Shown here in pieces: positions 23,806 through 34,479 of a stretch of 64,000 nucleotides of DNA (its first letter is position 1; each line of letters opens with the position of its first letter). The stretch is from Utricularia gibba (Eukaryota; Streptophyta; Magnoliopsida; Lamiales; Lentibulariaceae): assembly GCA_002189035.1 (NCBI GenBank), contig CM007992.1:2232001-2296000 (forward strand), in the 5' to 3' direction. The notes under the pieces are model-generated. The model was not told the origin of the DNA and did not search any database. It saw nothing but the letters and a program-made list of their open reading frames with translations. The position numbers and the translations under genes were made by a program.

Positions 23806-24465
23806 TAGAGTTGTAATCAGTTCGGTTCCGGTTCGAATAGGGAATGCAAGTGTCCGTATGGTTGGAACTATACAGTTTCAGGTTGGTTCAAGATATTTGG
23901 AACTGGCAAACCCTGGTTCCAATCAATGTGGAATCGATGGAACTGAGGGTTCGAAACGGATAAAATGTTAGTTTCATATTTAGATGGTCTCAAAAACTCT
24001 TAATAACGGTTATGGAGCTTGAAAAAACATGTAAAAGAACGATGGGTTTTTCAGATATCCCTAACGCTCATATGAATATCTGAAAAATATTTTGTATTTA
24101 TAAGATTTTTTGTAAACAATCTTAATAATTGTTATGGGAGCCTGAAAATACTCTAAAAAAACAATGCATTTCATGGGCAATCACAATGACTCATGTGAGT
24201 GCTTGAGAATTAATCTCTATTTTTTAGAAATAAAATTTGTTTTATTTCATAATTAATTTTTTATTTTTTATTTTTAAAATCGTGGTTCGAAGTGAAAACA
24301 TCTTGTTCCAATTCTAATTCAGTTTTGGTTTTGAACCGAAATCATGTGGCTCAAGGTTTAAAAATTCAATTTTGAATTGAAATCAAAACTGAAGTCAATA
24401 ATAAACCACAGTTTATGAATGACGGTTTGAAACAACCGTTTGGTTTCGAATCGGTCGCAACTCTA
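23806..24465. mobile_element. non-autonomous TIR element (hAT-like MITE), about 660 bp
   Basis: The left end TAGAGTTGTAATCAGTTCG is mirrored at the right end, whose reverse complement is TAGAGTTGCGACCGATTCG. Both ends continue into GGTTCCGGTTCG-type runs. There is no ORF of note, so this fits a deletion derivative. TAGAGTTG-type ends followed by CGGTTCGGTT-rich subterminal DNA are common in plant hAT-derived repeats, but the superfamily is not proven: I could not find a clean 8-bp duplication (flanks CTCATCAC and TCAATGAT). Confidence 0.65.
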
Positions 24466-24596
24466 TCAATGATAATTCTCACCTCACAAAAACTACGTCC
24501 CACACACAAGACGCCTGATTTGAATTCCCTCTCTCACTCGACATCAACACCTTGATTCCTCATACGAAGTACTACATTGGGTACTAAACAACCCTG

Positions 24597-24601
24597 ATAC
24601 A
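24597..24601. repeat. ATACA target site duplication, left
   Basis: ATACA directly precedes the 5' LTR and recurs at 34103-34107 directly after the 3' LTR: a perfect 5-bp duplication for the copia element between them. Confidence 0.92.
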
Positions 24602-25050
24602 TGTGGAAACCCACGTGGTTCCATGTACAGGCTGGAAGGTACACATGTTGGGCCTAAGAGAGATGAGGGGCCTGACGGTTATCCCATGATCAGCAGCAGT
24701 TGCAGCAGGCATGATCATGAAGACGTGAGTAGAGCTCACAGGAGGTGGTGTGGGAGAATTCTGTCTGTTACGGGGGTGCTGCTGGTTGGGTGCTATTGTG
24801 TGTCAAACAGAGCATCTTCATCAAGGCTGCAAGGAAGGGTGTAGTAGTTGTTGTGTGTATTGCCTTTCCTATTGTATTGATTACCCGAACATAGTGAAAT
24901 TCTCACTGTTAGGAGTTGCTCTCAACACAAGGAGGTTTCCCCATTATTGGGGTTTTACCTGGCTAAATCGCTGTCTCCTTTCCCTAATTATACTACGCAT
25001 ACAAGGACTACGTGCAGGTGGCTGGGCTATATTTATTTGCTGCGCTTACA
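24602..25050 (+). repeat. copia 5' LTR
   Basis: Begins TGTGGAAACCCACGTGG and ends GCTGCGCTTACA. By hand it differs from the 3' LTR at about 30 positions over about 425 aligned bases, plus a roughly 21-base indel near 24717. Confidence 0.93.
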
Positions 25051-25052
25051 AT

Positions 25053-25064
25053 TGGTATCGGAGC
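25053..25064 (+). promoter_or_regulatory. copia primer binding site
   Basis: TGGTATCGGAGC lies two bases after the 5' LTR. It matches the plant initiator tRNA-Met priming site TGGTATCAGAGC except at one base. Confidence 0.85.
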
Positions 25065-26372
25065 ATGGATGAGGTCCATGGGGTGCTGAAGCTGACGTCC
25101 ACGAACTATTCATTGTGGCGATCCAACACCTTTGTTGCAAGAGGAATTACGTCGCAAGAATACCATTGCTGGGAAAAGTGGCGACCTCAAAAATACACTA
25201 GCTTTTGGAGATGGAAATTTCAGGGGAAGATCACAAGACCGGCAAGGAAGGTGTGAGTGAGATAAGTCCAAATGTAGGGACAAATCTCAAGGGGCTGATG
25301 GTAAGTATGCTAAAAAATATGAATCACGGTCTTGTTTCTTCTATGGAAAAAAGGGCCATTTGAGAAAGGATTGTCGTGGGTATAAACGTGCCCAACAAGA
25401 GAAGAAGGACACGAAGACGTCTGATAATGCTGAGATGAATACCTCAGCATACCTTAGTGAAATTGATGATGACCTTTTAGTGTTGCTTGTAGCAGAGGCC
25501 GGAGAAGCGGGGCTTGTTAACTCTTGGTTTGTAGATTCGGCTGCTTCGTTTCATGCCTCTCCATTTCGTGATGGTTTGCTGAATTATAAGCCATGCAATT
25601 CTAGTACGGTGAGGATGGGAAATCAATCGGTGTTTGAGATTGCTGGAATTGGTGACTTGGTAGTCATCATAGATCTGGGTGCACCACTAAAGCTGACTGA
25701 AGTCAGACATGTTACATCGTTGCGTGTAAATTTACTCTCTGCAGGTGAGCTGGATGTTGTAGGGTTTCGGCATAGTCTCGGTGCACAAACCTGGAAATTA
25801 ATTAGAGGTTCTATGAAGGTTGCTACTAGCACTATGGTTGGAAGGCTCTATCTGACAGAGTTAAAACCTGTAACCCAAGGGATATTGGCAGCAGCAGAGC
25901 GGGATGTGATTTATGACATATGGCATCGACGGTTAGGCCATCTCTCAGAATCTAGAATTCAGAAATTAATTCGGAATCAGCTGATAAATACATGCAATGC
26001 ATCAGCGGTTTGTGAAGACTGCATCTATGGAAAACAACACAGCGTTGCTTTCAAGTCAATGATATACAAGAGTAAGAACAAGCTGGATGTTATCTTTTCT
26101 GATGTAGGTGGTCCGGTGAACGTTCCAACAGCAGGAGGCATGAGGCATTACCTAACCTTTGTTGATGATGCCATCCGCAAGTCATGGGTCTACTTGGTGA
26201 ATTGAAAATCAGAGGTGTTTGAGTGTTTCAAGCAGTTCGATGTCATGGTGGAATGGGAAACGGGTATGAAGCTGAAATGCTTGTGGACTGAAAATGGTGG
26301 GGAGTATTGCAGCACAGAATTCAAACAATACTGTCTAGATCTGGGTATCAAGAAGGTATCAATGGAACCAGG
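25065..26372 (+). pseudogene. copia gag, protease and first half of integrase
   Basis: Gag starts MDEVHGVLKLTSTNYSLW (25065 on) and soon loses its middle part by deletion. The zinc knuckle reads CFFYGKKGHLRKDC (about 25335-25376): the second Cys is Tyr, so zinc binding would be lost. Protease shows WFVDSAASFHASP (near 25525-25563). Pre-integrase has DIWHRRLGHLSESRI (near 25917-25961). The integrase core has DVIFSDVGGPVN and LTFVDDAIRKSWVYL, a stop at 26202-26204, then WTENGGEYCSTEFKQYC. The reading breaks after SMEPG at the gypsy insertion and resumes at 31479 with TPQHNPIAERLN, restoring the conserved integrase motif around the third catalytic residue. Confidence 0.92.
26368..26372. repeat. 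CCAGG target site duplication, left side of gypsy
   Basis: CCAGG precedes the gypsy terminus TGATGCGTGTCG and recurs at 31474-31478 right after its other end, TTAACA. Joining across one copy restores the copia integrase frame. Confidence 0.93.
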
Positions 26373-26856
26373 TGATGCGTGTCGTTTCCACAACAAATTT
26401 TAATACTTTTAAAACTCGTAAAACACAAAAGTGTAGTACGGGTGTTGAACACAGAGAGTTGTTTTTAGGTGAAAGGTGAGGTACCCCGAATACAACTATC
26501 ATGATTTGTAAACGGTTTTGAAAGCAAAAGGTGCGAGAAACGTTGGTGATGAAGCATGAGTAAGGGAATAAGAGAGGGTTTGAATAAACTACTGAAATAA
26601 ATGTAAGTGATGAACCTTAAATAAAGTAAATGTTCCTGGGTTTGGATCCCGTCCAGCTATGTTCGTTGCGTCTTCACTCTTCTTTGGTCTTCTTGAGTAC
26701 TTAGTTATAGGAGTAAGGAATTGCCTACCCTCTTTTACACTCTCTTGCAAGAAGGCACGGGAATAGCTCGATGTTGCTCCTCCTTGGATGAATGTGAGAA
26801 TACGAGGTCCTGCAACCGTACCATCACGGTCGAATTGCACGCGTGTACCCGAGTGT
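26373..26856 (-). repeat. gypsy 3' LTR, truncated
   Basis: In plus orientation it starts TGATGCGTGTCGTTTCC and follows the other LTR from about 26611 (ATGTAAGTGATGAACC) to about 26856 (CGAGTGTTTG). It then jumps straight into integrase coding sequence. About 240 bases after its start (up to 26610) are absent from the other LTR, so each LTR has its own deletion. Confidence 0.85.
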
Positions 26857-29800
26857 TTGTATGCCATGGCCTCGACCCACTTAGAAATGTAATCAACAAC
26901 AAGAAGGATATAAATCTTTCCCTTTGATGAAGGGAATGATCCCATGAAGTCAATACCCCAAGCATCGAAAATTTCGCACATCACAATGGGCTGAAGTGGC
27001 ATTTGGTCCCTGAAACCTAAGCCTCCACCTCTTTGGCAATTCGGGCATGCCTTGCAATGAAGGTATGCATCTCAAAAATTCACAATGTCTGTGTACCAGG
27101 GACTTCCATCACGGATCATGAATAAGTGTTCATCAAGGAAGTTGCCATCAATGGGGCTGGATGCTTCTCTAGAGGTAATGCGGCTAAGATGATCTACCAC
27201 CAAATTCTCGCATCAATTCTTATCTCGAATTTCTATGCCAAACTCCTGGAGCAATAGGATCCATCTGATAAGACAAGGTTTTGAATCCTTTTTGTTGAGG
27301 AGATACTTCAATGATGCATGATCGGAGTAAACAATGATCTTGGCTCCAAGCAAGTAGGGTCGGAATTTTTCCAATGCAAAAATGATGGCTAAAAGCTCCT
27401 TCTCTGTTGTCGTATAATTCCGCTGTGCATCATCTAGACATTTTGAGGCATAGTGGATCACATGTGATCCCTTCTCCAATTTCTGTCCTAGGACCGCTCC
27501 TAATGCTACATCACTAGCGTCACACATGAGCTCAAAAGGCAAATTCCAGTTAGGAGCCTGAATGATAGGGGCCGAAACAAGTCTTTCTTTCAAGGTATCA
27601 AAAGCTAACCGACAATTTTCATCAAAAGTGAAATCAACATCTTTGTGTAACAAGGCACATAAGGGGGATGCAATTTTCGAAAAATCTTGGATAAACCTTC
27701 TATAGAATCCCGCATGACCAGGAAAGGAGCGAATGTCTCGAACACAAGTAGGGTAAGGTAGTTTTTGGATTACCTCAACCTTTGCTTTGTCCACTTCAAT
27801 TCCTCTCTTGGAAACTATATGTTCCAAAATGATGCCTTGCTCAATCATAAAATGACACTTCTCATAGTTAAGCACAAGGTTAGTCTTAACACATCTTTTC
27901 AAAATCAAAGATAAGTTTCCTAAGCATTCATCAAAACTATTGCCATAAACAATGAAATCATCCATGAAGACCTCAATAATTTCTTCCACATACTCCGAAA
28001 AGATACTCACCATGCATCTTTGGAAAGTGGTAGGTGCATTGCATAATCCAAATGGCATCCTATAATAGGCAAAAGTTCCAAAAGGGCAGACAAAAACTAC
28101 CTTTGATTGATCTTCAAGAGCCACGGGAATTTGATGTAAACCGGAGTATCCATCCAAGCAACAATAATGGCTCTTCCCTGCAAGTCGTTCAAGCATTTGA
28201 TCTATAAAAGGAAGGGGATAGTGGTCTTTCCTGCTGGCAGAATTAAGCTTGCGATAGTCCACACACATCCTCCAACCATTTTGCACTCATGTGGGAATAA
28301 GTTCCCCTTGTTCATTGTTTATCACTGTGATACCAGTCATCTTTGGGACAACCTGCACACGGCTAACCCACTCACTGTCAGAGATATGATAAATGATACC
28401 TGCGGATAACAGCTTCAAAATCTCCTTCTTGACCACTTCCACCATCGGGGGGTTCAGTCTCCTCTGTGGCTGTCGAAATGGCTTCGTCCCATCCTCTAGG
28501 TAAATCCTGTGAGTGCAAATAGAAGGCTGATTCCCTTGATGTTAGCTAAAGTCCAACCAATTGCTTGTTTGTACTCTTGAAGCATAGCCTTAAGCTTCTC
28601 CTCCTGTTCCAAGGTTAGTAAACTAGAAACAATAACGGGTAGGGTCTCATCATCACCAAGAAACAAATATTTCAAATGTTCGGGCAAAGTCTTTAACTCT
28701 AATGATGGTGCTCAAATAACGGAAGGCACTAGCGGCTCGCTAGGTGTTTCTAAGCTAAGAAAAGAAACATCCTGCACATTAGGTTCATCGGGTGGATCAT
28801 CTGAATGATTAAAGACTTCAAGTTCAGCAAAAGGAAAGTCTTCATATTGAAAAATTTCCATGTCTAAATCACATTCGGGCCCTTGTTCATGGATCATCGC
28901 ATAGTGATCAGTGTCAATTTCACATGTGGAGATCGCATGTATCTCACTGATCTGATCAGGATGCTTCATGGCTTTATCAAGACTGAAATTCAGCACCTGC
29001 TCGTTGAATTGAAGACTAATGGTGCTTGTTTGAACATCAATCTTTGTACCTATAGTTGCCATGAATGGGCGTCTCAAAATAATGGACTCCGAAACCTTAG
29101 GTTTATCACTTTCCATGGGAATAACCAAAAAGTCAGCTAGAAAAACTAAATCCTTAACATGAACAAAAACATCTTCAATTCTACCATCTGGTAACTTGTG
29201 ATCTATCTGTTAATTGGCATACGACATTCGTCGGTTCAAGTTTGCCTAACTTAGATGTAAGAGACAAATAGAGAGATCTAGGCATGACATTAACCGAGGC
29301 ACCAAGATCACACATAGCTACTGAAATCTTTGTATTTCCAATGGTAACGAGAATTGAAAACATATCGGGATCCCTACACTTACGTGGCATTCTCCTTTGA
29401 ATGATGGTTGAAATGTTTTCAGTCAAAGGGATCACTTCTTATTCCACCTTTGCTTTCTTCTGCGGGTCACATAGGTCCTTCAGCAACTTGGCATACTTGG
29501 GGACCTGTTCAATCATATCAAGAAGAGGAATAGAAACATTAACCTTCTTCATCATTTCCATAAAAGTTTTCAGTCCTTTCTTGTCCTTGTTGCTTCTTCG
29601 AAGCCTCATCGAGAAGGGTGGCAGTATGACCAAAGGCTTGGTCTGGGAAACTTCAATTGCCTCCTTCTCTTGAACATCTTCAAGTAGCTTCGGAACATCA
29701 TTGTTTTGCACTGGTGAGTCATCTAGATCGTCACCAATGATTTCTTCATCAACATCAGAATCACTGTCTATGACCTCCAGCTCCTTTTCTTCGGACCTAT

Positions 29801-30511
29801 CTACCTTGTTTGTGAACCATTGGTAAGGGTTTGATAGCTCAGTCCCACTTCTTAGCGAGATGGCATTTATGTGCTCTGGATGCTGCAAGATTTGGCCTTT
29901 AGTGAGTCCATGCTGAGGGTAGGAGTTGCAGATTCGATTGAAACGATCATAATACTCTTGCAAGTTTTCTCCTTCACTCTGCATCATGGTTGTTAAGGCT
30001 CTCCTTCCGGCTGAAGCTCTTCCTAATGGTGCATAGCGATCTAAGAACTTTTGAACCATCTTCTCCCATGTGGCGATAGATGAAGGGGAAGTCCATAGAG
30101 CCACTCCAAAGCTCGTTCGGTAAGACTGAAGGGAAATACTCTAAGTTTGACCTGATTCTCCGTGGCTCCCTTGGGGCACATGGATGCACAAGCCGTGTTC
30201 AACTCACGTAGATGACGGTTAGGGTCATCATTTTCCCTTCCAGCAAAATTTGGAAGCGTCTAGAATAAGTAAGGACGTTGCTCATAGTCTTCTTCTCCAT
30301 CGAAAATGATGCATAAGGGACGGTCAGAGTGATTTGCAATGATTTCCTCCTTGATAGTCCGTAGTGCTGGTCCATAGTTAGTGGGAACTAGTACTGGAAA
30401 GTTTCCATGAGGTTGTTCTCCCAGGGTCTCAGGCACTACTGAAAAGTTTCCATGATGTCTCCAGTGGTTGAATAGGACGATTGCTCTCTCTTTTTGGCAA
30501 TAAAGTTTCAT
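26857..30511 (-). pseudogene. Athila-like gag-pol polyprotein, broken
   Basis: Gag, in two frames (30189-29974 and 30104 downward), has WEKMVQKFLDRYAP and ENLQEYYDRFNRICNSYPQH. A linker with HINAISLRSG follows. Protease (29435-29181) has VAMCDLGASVNVMPRSLY. Reverse transcriptase (28286 on) shows [20 protein letters not shown], then [14 protein letters not shown], and the catalytic [10 protein letters not shown]. RNase H has [15 protein letters not shown], then [20 protein letters not shown] and [12 protein letters not shown]. Integrase keeps only AWGIDFMGSFPSSKGK and VVDYISKWVEAMAY before truncation at 26857. Stops and frame changes near 27213, 28290-28496 and 29435 break it. Of the parts, RT and RNase H (28286-27213) are the longest open stretch, 357 codons. 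Confidence 0.92.
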
Positions 30512-30599
30512 TCAACCTCTTGGTCCAAAGGATATAGAACTTCTCGGAAAGATCTCAGGCTTGGACGAGCCCTTGATGGACCTGGCTGCATAAAAAGAG

Positions 30600-30712
30600 A
30601 AAAATAGAGCAGAAACGGAAACAAGAAAAGAAACAAGGAAAAGAAAGAAAAAAGAAAAAAAAAAGAAAAAGAAAAGAAGACAAAAGGGAAAAATAAAATG
30701 AAACTCACACAC
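30600..30712. repeat. purine-rich tract (plus strand) in gypsy leader
   Basis: A/G-rich run of A and GAAAAG units between the gypsy primer site and gag. It generates a fake Phe/Leu-rich open frame on the minus strand. Confidence 0.8.
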
Positions 30713-30739
30713 ATAACACCAAACACAAAAAATTCAACT

Positions 30740-30756
30740 CCCCGACAATGGCGCCA
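30740..30756 (-). promoter_or_regulatory. gypsy primer binding site
   Basis: The minus strand reads TGGCGCCATTGTCGGGG a few bases inside the 5' LTR. TGGCGCC(G)TTG(C)CGGGG is the priming site typical of plant Athila/Tat gypsy elements; two positions differ from that form. Confidence 0.75.
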
Positions 30757-30762
30757 AAAATT

Positions 30763-31473
30763 TGATGTGTGTCACAAAAATGTAAGCGATGAACCTTAAA
30801 TAAAGTAAATGTTCCGGGGTTTGGAATCCTGTCCAGCTATGTTTTTGTATCTTCACTCTTCTCTGGTCTTCTTGAGTACTCGGTTATAGGAGTAAGGAAT
30901 TGCCTATCCTCCCTTACACTCTCTTGCAAGAAGGCATGGGAATAGCCCAATATTGCTCCTCCTTGGATGTACGTGAGAATAAGAGGTTCTGCCAGCATAC
31001 CCTCACGGCTGAATTGCGCGCGTGTGCCCGAGTGTTGCCAATGACCAGAATGGAACTTCAATGAGAGTCTGAGATTTCGTGTTCCTGGGGTTCTACTAAA
31101 CTTGGGATGACTTGCAAGCAACGTCTAACACTAGTACACTAATGATGTTGCCTGTCAGAGACTCCCTTGTTCCGCACGTCAAGGCTCATGATTAAGCGTC
31201 TGCAGTCTTCCGGAAATCAAGGGAATGTCAGCTTGGGAAGATGCAATTTGTCGCCATCTGATGCTCTCTTTCTCTCACTTGCTGCCATGTGTGCACCTCT
31301 AGAAAAACTCAATTAAAACTAGTAAAATTAATAGATAAAATACAAGATTTAGGATAATTACCCTAAACTAGATAAAAACCTAAATCTCATATTATAGACT
31401 CGTAATTAGACACTTCTAATAACATTAAGACATAAAAGCAGCCTAAGAAATAGTAAGAAAATAGCACTTAACA
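30763..31473 (-). repeat. gypsy 5' LTR
   Basis: 711 bases in plus orientation from TGATGTGTGTC to CACTTAACA. Compared with the truncated partner it lacks about 230 bases near its start. By hand about 28 substitutions separate the two over about 255 shared bases. Confidence 0.88.
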
Positions 31474-31478
31474 CCAGG
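31474..31478. repeat. CCAGG target site duplication, right side of gypsy
   Basis: Matches 26368-26372; the copia integrase resumes here. Confidence 0.93.
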
Positions 31479-33660
31479 GACCCCACAGCATAACCCAATT
31501 GCAGAACGCTTGAATCAAACTCTATTCGATAAGGTGAGGTGTATGCTCAAAGGTGGTGAGCTGCCTGGTAAATTCTGGGGTGAGGCTTTAAAAACAGCCT
31601 GTTATCTGTCAAATCGAAGTCCCAAGAAGGCCCTGGAATTTCGGATACCAAAAGAATTATGATCAGGATGGTCTGTGAATCTACATCATTTACGTGTGTT
31701 TGGTTGTAAATCATTTGTTCTTGTTCCAAGTGAGCAGAGAAGGAAGTTGGATGATCACTCCAGACCGTGTGTGTTTCTAGGATTTGGAGACACAGAGAAG
31801 GGATATCGTTTATGGGATCCTGCAGCAAGCAAAATCGTGAGATCTAGGGATGTTGAGTTTTTGGAAGATCAGAAAAGTGCAGGGGTAGAAACAGGGACGT
31901 TACAGCCAGAGGTGCAATTGAACTTGGAGTTTCAGCGATGTAATAGCAGTGATGAAGCTTCAGCAGACAGTTTGCTGAAGAGATCACACGAGAGGTATCT
32001 CATTCTGAAGAACCTACTGCTCATGGACACACATCAGCAGCAGCATCGCAACCTGTGCAGAGATCTTCTAGAGGTATTGTACCTAGCACCAGGTACACAC
32101 CTGCAGAATTTATTTTCATTACGGAAGAAGCTGAACCAGAAACGGTTGCTGAAGTGCTACAAGCGCCAGATAAATCTCAGTGGCTGGAAGCAATGAAAGA
32201 AGAAATGCACTCAGTGTGGCAGAACAACACATATGAGCTTACGAATTTGCCATAGGGAAGAAGAGCATTAGATAACAAATGGATTTTTAAGTTGAAGCGA
32301 AATCCTGATGATAGTGTTAGGTACAATGCAAGGATTGTGGTTAAGGGGTTTAACCAGAAAGAGGGTGTGGATTATCAAGAAATTTTCTCCCCTATAGCCA
32401 AGATTTCAGTTATTCAGATTCTTCTGTCATTTGCAGCAATGTTGGACTTGGAGTTGCATCAAATGGATGTGAAAACCGCATTTTTGCATGGAGAATTAGA
32501 AGAGGAGATTTTTATGAAACAAATTCCTGGATTTATTCAGCAAGGAAGTGAACATTTAGTATGCAAACTCAAGAGAAGCTTGTATGGTTTGAAGCAGGCT
32601 CCTAGACAATGGAATCAAAAGTTTGATGCCTACATGATTGAGCTGGGTTATCATAAATCAATATCTGATTCATGTGTTTATTTCCAGAGGTTTTCTGATG
32701 ATATTCTCATACTTGTGCTCTACGTGGATGACATGTTGCTGTTAAGCCAGTAGCTGGGTTTGATAAATCGATTGAAGCAATAGCTCAGTAGGGCATTTGA
32801 GATGAAGGATCTTGGAGAAGCCAAATATATTTTGGGCATTGACATTTCACGGAATCGAGGCACAGGCAGTGCATCATTGTGTCAGATGCGGTATATCAAA
32901 CAGGTGATTAAAAAGTTTGGCATGTCTGAGAGTAAGTACCAATGAACCCATTAATTATATTATCTACTGGGTCTTTTTCGACATCAGAGAGTGAAAGTGA
33001 GGAGACAAAGACTCTACCTTTTGCGTCTCTAGTTAGTTCGGTTATGTATATAATGCTAGGCACGAGACCAGATATTGCCTACACTGTTAGTCGCATCAGC
33101 AGATTTATGGGAGGCACCTAAGTGGCTTTTGCGCTATCTCAAAGGAATATGGGTCAAAAGCTGGTATTCCCCAGGTGTATGTGGACTCAGATTTAGCAAG
33201 GGATGTGGACACCTGCAGGTTAACTACAGGCTTGATTACTATGCTAGGCGGTGTTGGTGTTATTTGGATGTCATCTCTGCAGAAAAGTGTAACATTATCC
33301 TCCACAGAAGCAGAGTACATGGCACTTGCATAAGCTGGAAAAGAGGCTGTGTGGCTGGATTGGTTTCTGGAAGAGTTTGGTTGGAAAAATCCAAATCAGA
33401 AGGTGCAGATATTGTATGATAATCAGAGTGCAATAGCCCTCAGTAAGCATGGTGCACACCATTCTCGTACCAAGCATATAGACATCAGATATCACTAGAT
33501 CCGTGAATTGCTAAGTGAGAATCGGGTTAAGTTGCTGAAGGTAAGTACGGAGCAGAATGTTACTGATTTAATGACAAAAAGTCTGGCTTCTTCGAGGCAC
33601 TTGATGCTGTTGAAAGAAGCTAGGCTACGCTTGCAGTGTTGATGCAGTATAGACCTTCCA
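31479..33660 (+). pseudogene. copia integrase second half, reverse transcriptase, RNase H
   Basis: Continues the outer copia after the gypsy. The integrase end reads TPQHNPIAERLNQTL and then NLHHLRVFGCKSFVLVPSEQ. Reverse transcriptase (about 32280-32950) has VKGFNQKEGVDYQEIFSPIA, then [35 protein letters not shown] and the intact catalytic box LYVDDMLL. TAG stops follow directly in LLLSQ*LGLINRLKQ*LS. Frameshifts scatter the RNase H, but STEAEYMALA (near 33300-33335), YDNQSAIALSKHGAHHSRTK and VSTEQNVTDLMTKSL remain readable. A stop near 32255 also interrupts the start of RT. Confidence 0.92.
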
Positions 33661-33675
33661 GCCTGAGGGGGTGAT
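33661..33675 (+). promoter_or_regulatory. copia polypurine tract
   Basis: GAGGGGGTGAT immediately upstream of the 3' LTR start TGTGG, the usual priming site for plus-strand synthesis. Confidence 0.8.
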
Positions 33676-34102
33676 TGTGGAAACTCACGTGGTTCCATGT
33701 ACATGCTGGAAGGTACACATGTTGAGCCTAAGAGAGATGAGGGGCTTGACGGTTATCCCATGATCAGCAGTAGTTGCAGCAGGCATGATCATAGGAGGTG
33801 GTGTGGGAGAATCATGTCTGTTACGGGGGTGCTGAGGGTTGGGTGCTGCTGTGTGTCAAATAGAGCATCTTCATCAAGGCTGCAAGGAAGGGTGTAGTAT
33901 TTGCTATGTGTGTTGCCTTTCCTATTGTATTGATTACCCAAACATAGTGACATTCTCACTGTTGGGAGTTGCTCTCAACACCAGGAGGTTTCCGCATTGT
34001 TAGGGTTTACTTGGCTAAATCGCTGTCTCCTTTCCCTAATTATACGATGCGTACAAGCACTACGTGCAGGTGGCTGGGCTATATTTATTTGATGCGCTTA
34101 CA
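33676..34102 (+). repeat. copia 3' LTR
   Basis: Begins TGTGGAAACTCACGTGG and ends GATGCGCTTACA; pairs with 24602-25050. It is followed by the target duplication ATACA at 34103-34107. Confidence 0.93.
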
Positions 34103-34107
34103 ATACA

Positions 34108-34479
34108 TTTGATATGAGTCTTCATTATCAAGGGTAACTCTCTCGCACCTTTGATGCTGACCAATCGAGTGACAACTAAAGACAATTGAAGATATAATGA
34201 GCTTAGACGATGATGATTGATGAAGCCATTAGGAAACAAAGCACAATACAACACAACAAAAGAACTTGGCATGTTTCTTTTATACTTTAGATAATTGAGA
34301 TAATACTATAAACACTAGATAATAGCATTGTTTTCAAATGATGATAAATAAAAAGTTTTTATGTGATGTCTAAAATCATTCTATTTATGGTGCGATGAAT
34401 GTGGTTCAGCCATGCACTTATCAATGGGTTGACGCTGGAGAATGATGATGAACATTTATGAACTCGAAGATCTTTGTTC
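34108..34479. other. spacer, no feature recognised
   Basis: Original flank of the copia insertion; it joins the sequence before 24597. Weak similarity to the region upstream of the LTR copy at 46370 begins around 34385, so part may belong to the same old repeat. Confidence 0.45.

Larger units (their letters stand above)
26373..31473 (-). mobile_element. Ty3/gypsy retrotransposon, Athila-like, nested in copia integrase
   Basis: Minus-strand element of about 5.1 kb ending in TG...CA with a CCAGG duplication. From its 5' end at 31473 it has an LTR (31473-30763), a primer site, a leader with a long purine/pyrimidine tract, gag, protease, reverse transcriptase, RNase H and a partial integrase, then an LTR cut short (26856-26373). 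Athila affinity is inferred from the LCDLGASVNVMP-type protease, the FMDDF reverse transcriptase box and the TGGCGCC primer site. The integrase C-terminal half and the adjoining inner part of the 3' LTR are deleted. It is inactive. Confidence 0.93.
24602..34102 (+). mobile_element. Ty1/copia retrotransposon with both LTRs, carrying a nested gypsy
   Basis: Complete-length outer element: 5' LTR 24602-25050, primer site, gag, protease, integrase, reverse transcriptase, RNase H, purine tract, 3' LTR 33676-34102, and a perfect ATACA duplication. The integrase is interrupted from 26373 to 31473 by a minus-strand Athila-like element. Without that insert the copia would be about 4.4 kb, a little short for the family, consistent with a deletion inside gag near 25200-25260. 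Several stops and frameshifts make it inactive. Confidence 0.95.

Noticed and set aside
23820-23842. GGTTCGAAT-like B-box hinting at a tRNA gene
   Set aside because: It lies in the CGGTTCGG-rich end of a MITE, with no A-box or cloverleaf around it.
26721-26965. Open frames on both strands in the gypsy LTR
   Set aside because: LTR sequence; the frames are short, differ between the two LTR copies and carry no domain.
28167-28409. 80-codon plus-strand frame
   Set aside because: Antisense shadow of the gypsy reverse transcriptase.
30508-30726. Phe/Leu-rich open frames resembling a membrane protein on the minus strand
   Set aside because: They arise from a simple A/G-rich tract in the gypsy leader; the composition alone explains them.
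33697-33897. 66-codon frame similar to one at 24623-24844
   Set aside because: The repeat arises because both lie in the LTRs of one copia element; it is not a duplicated gene.
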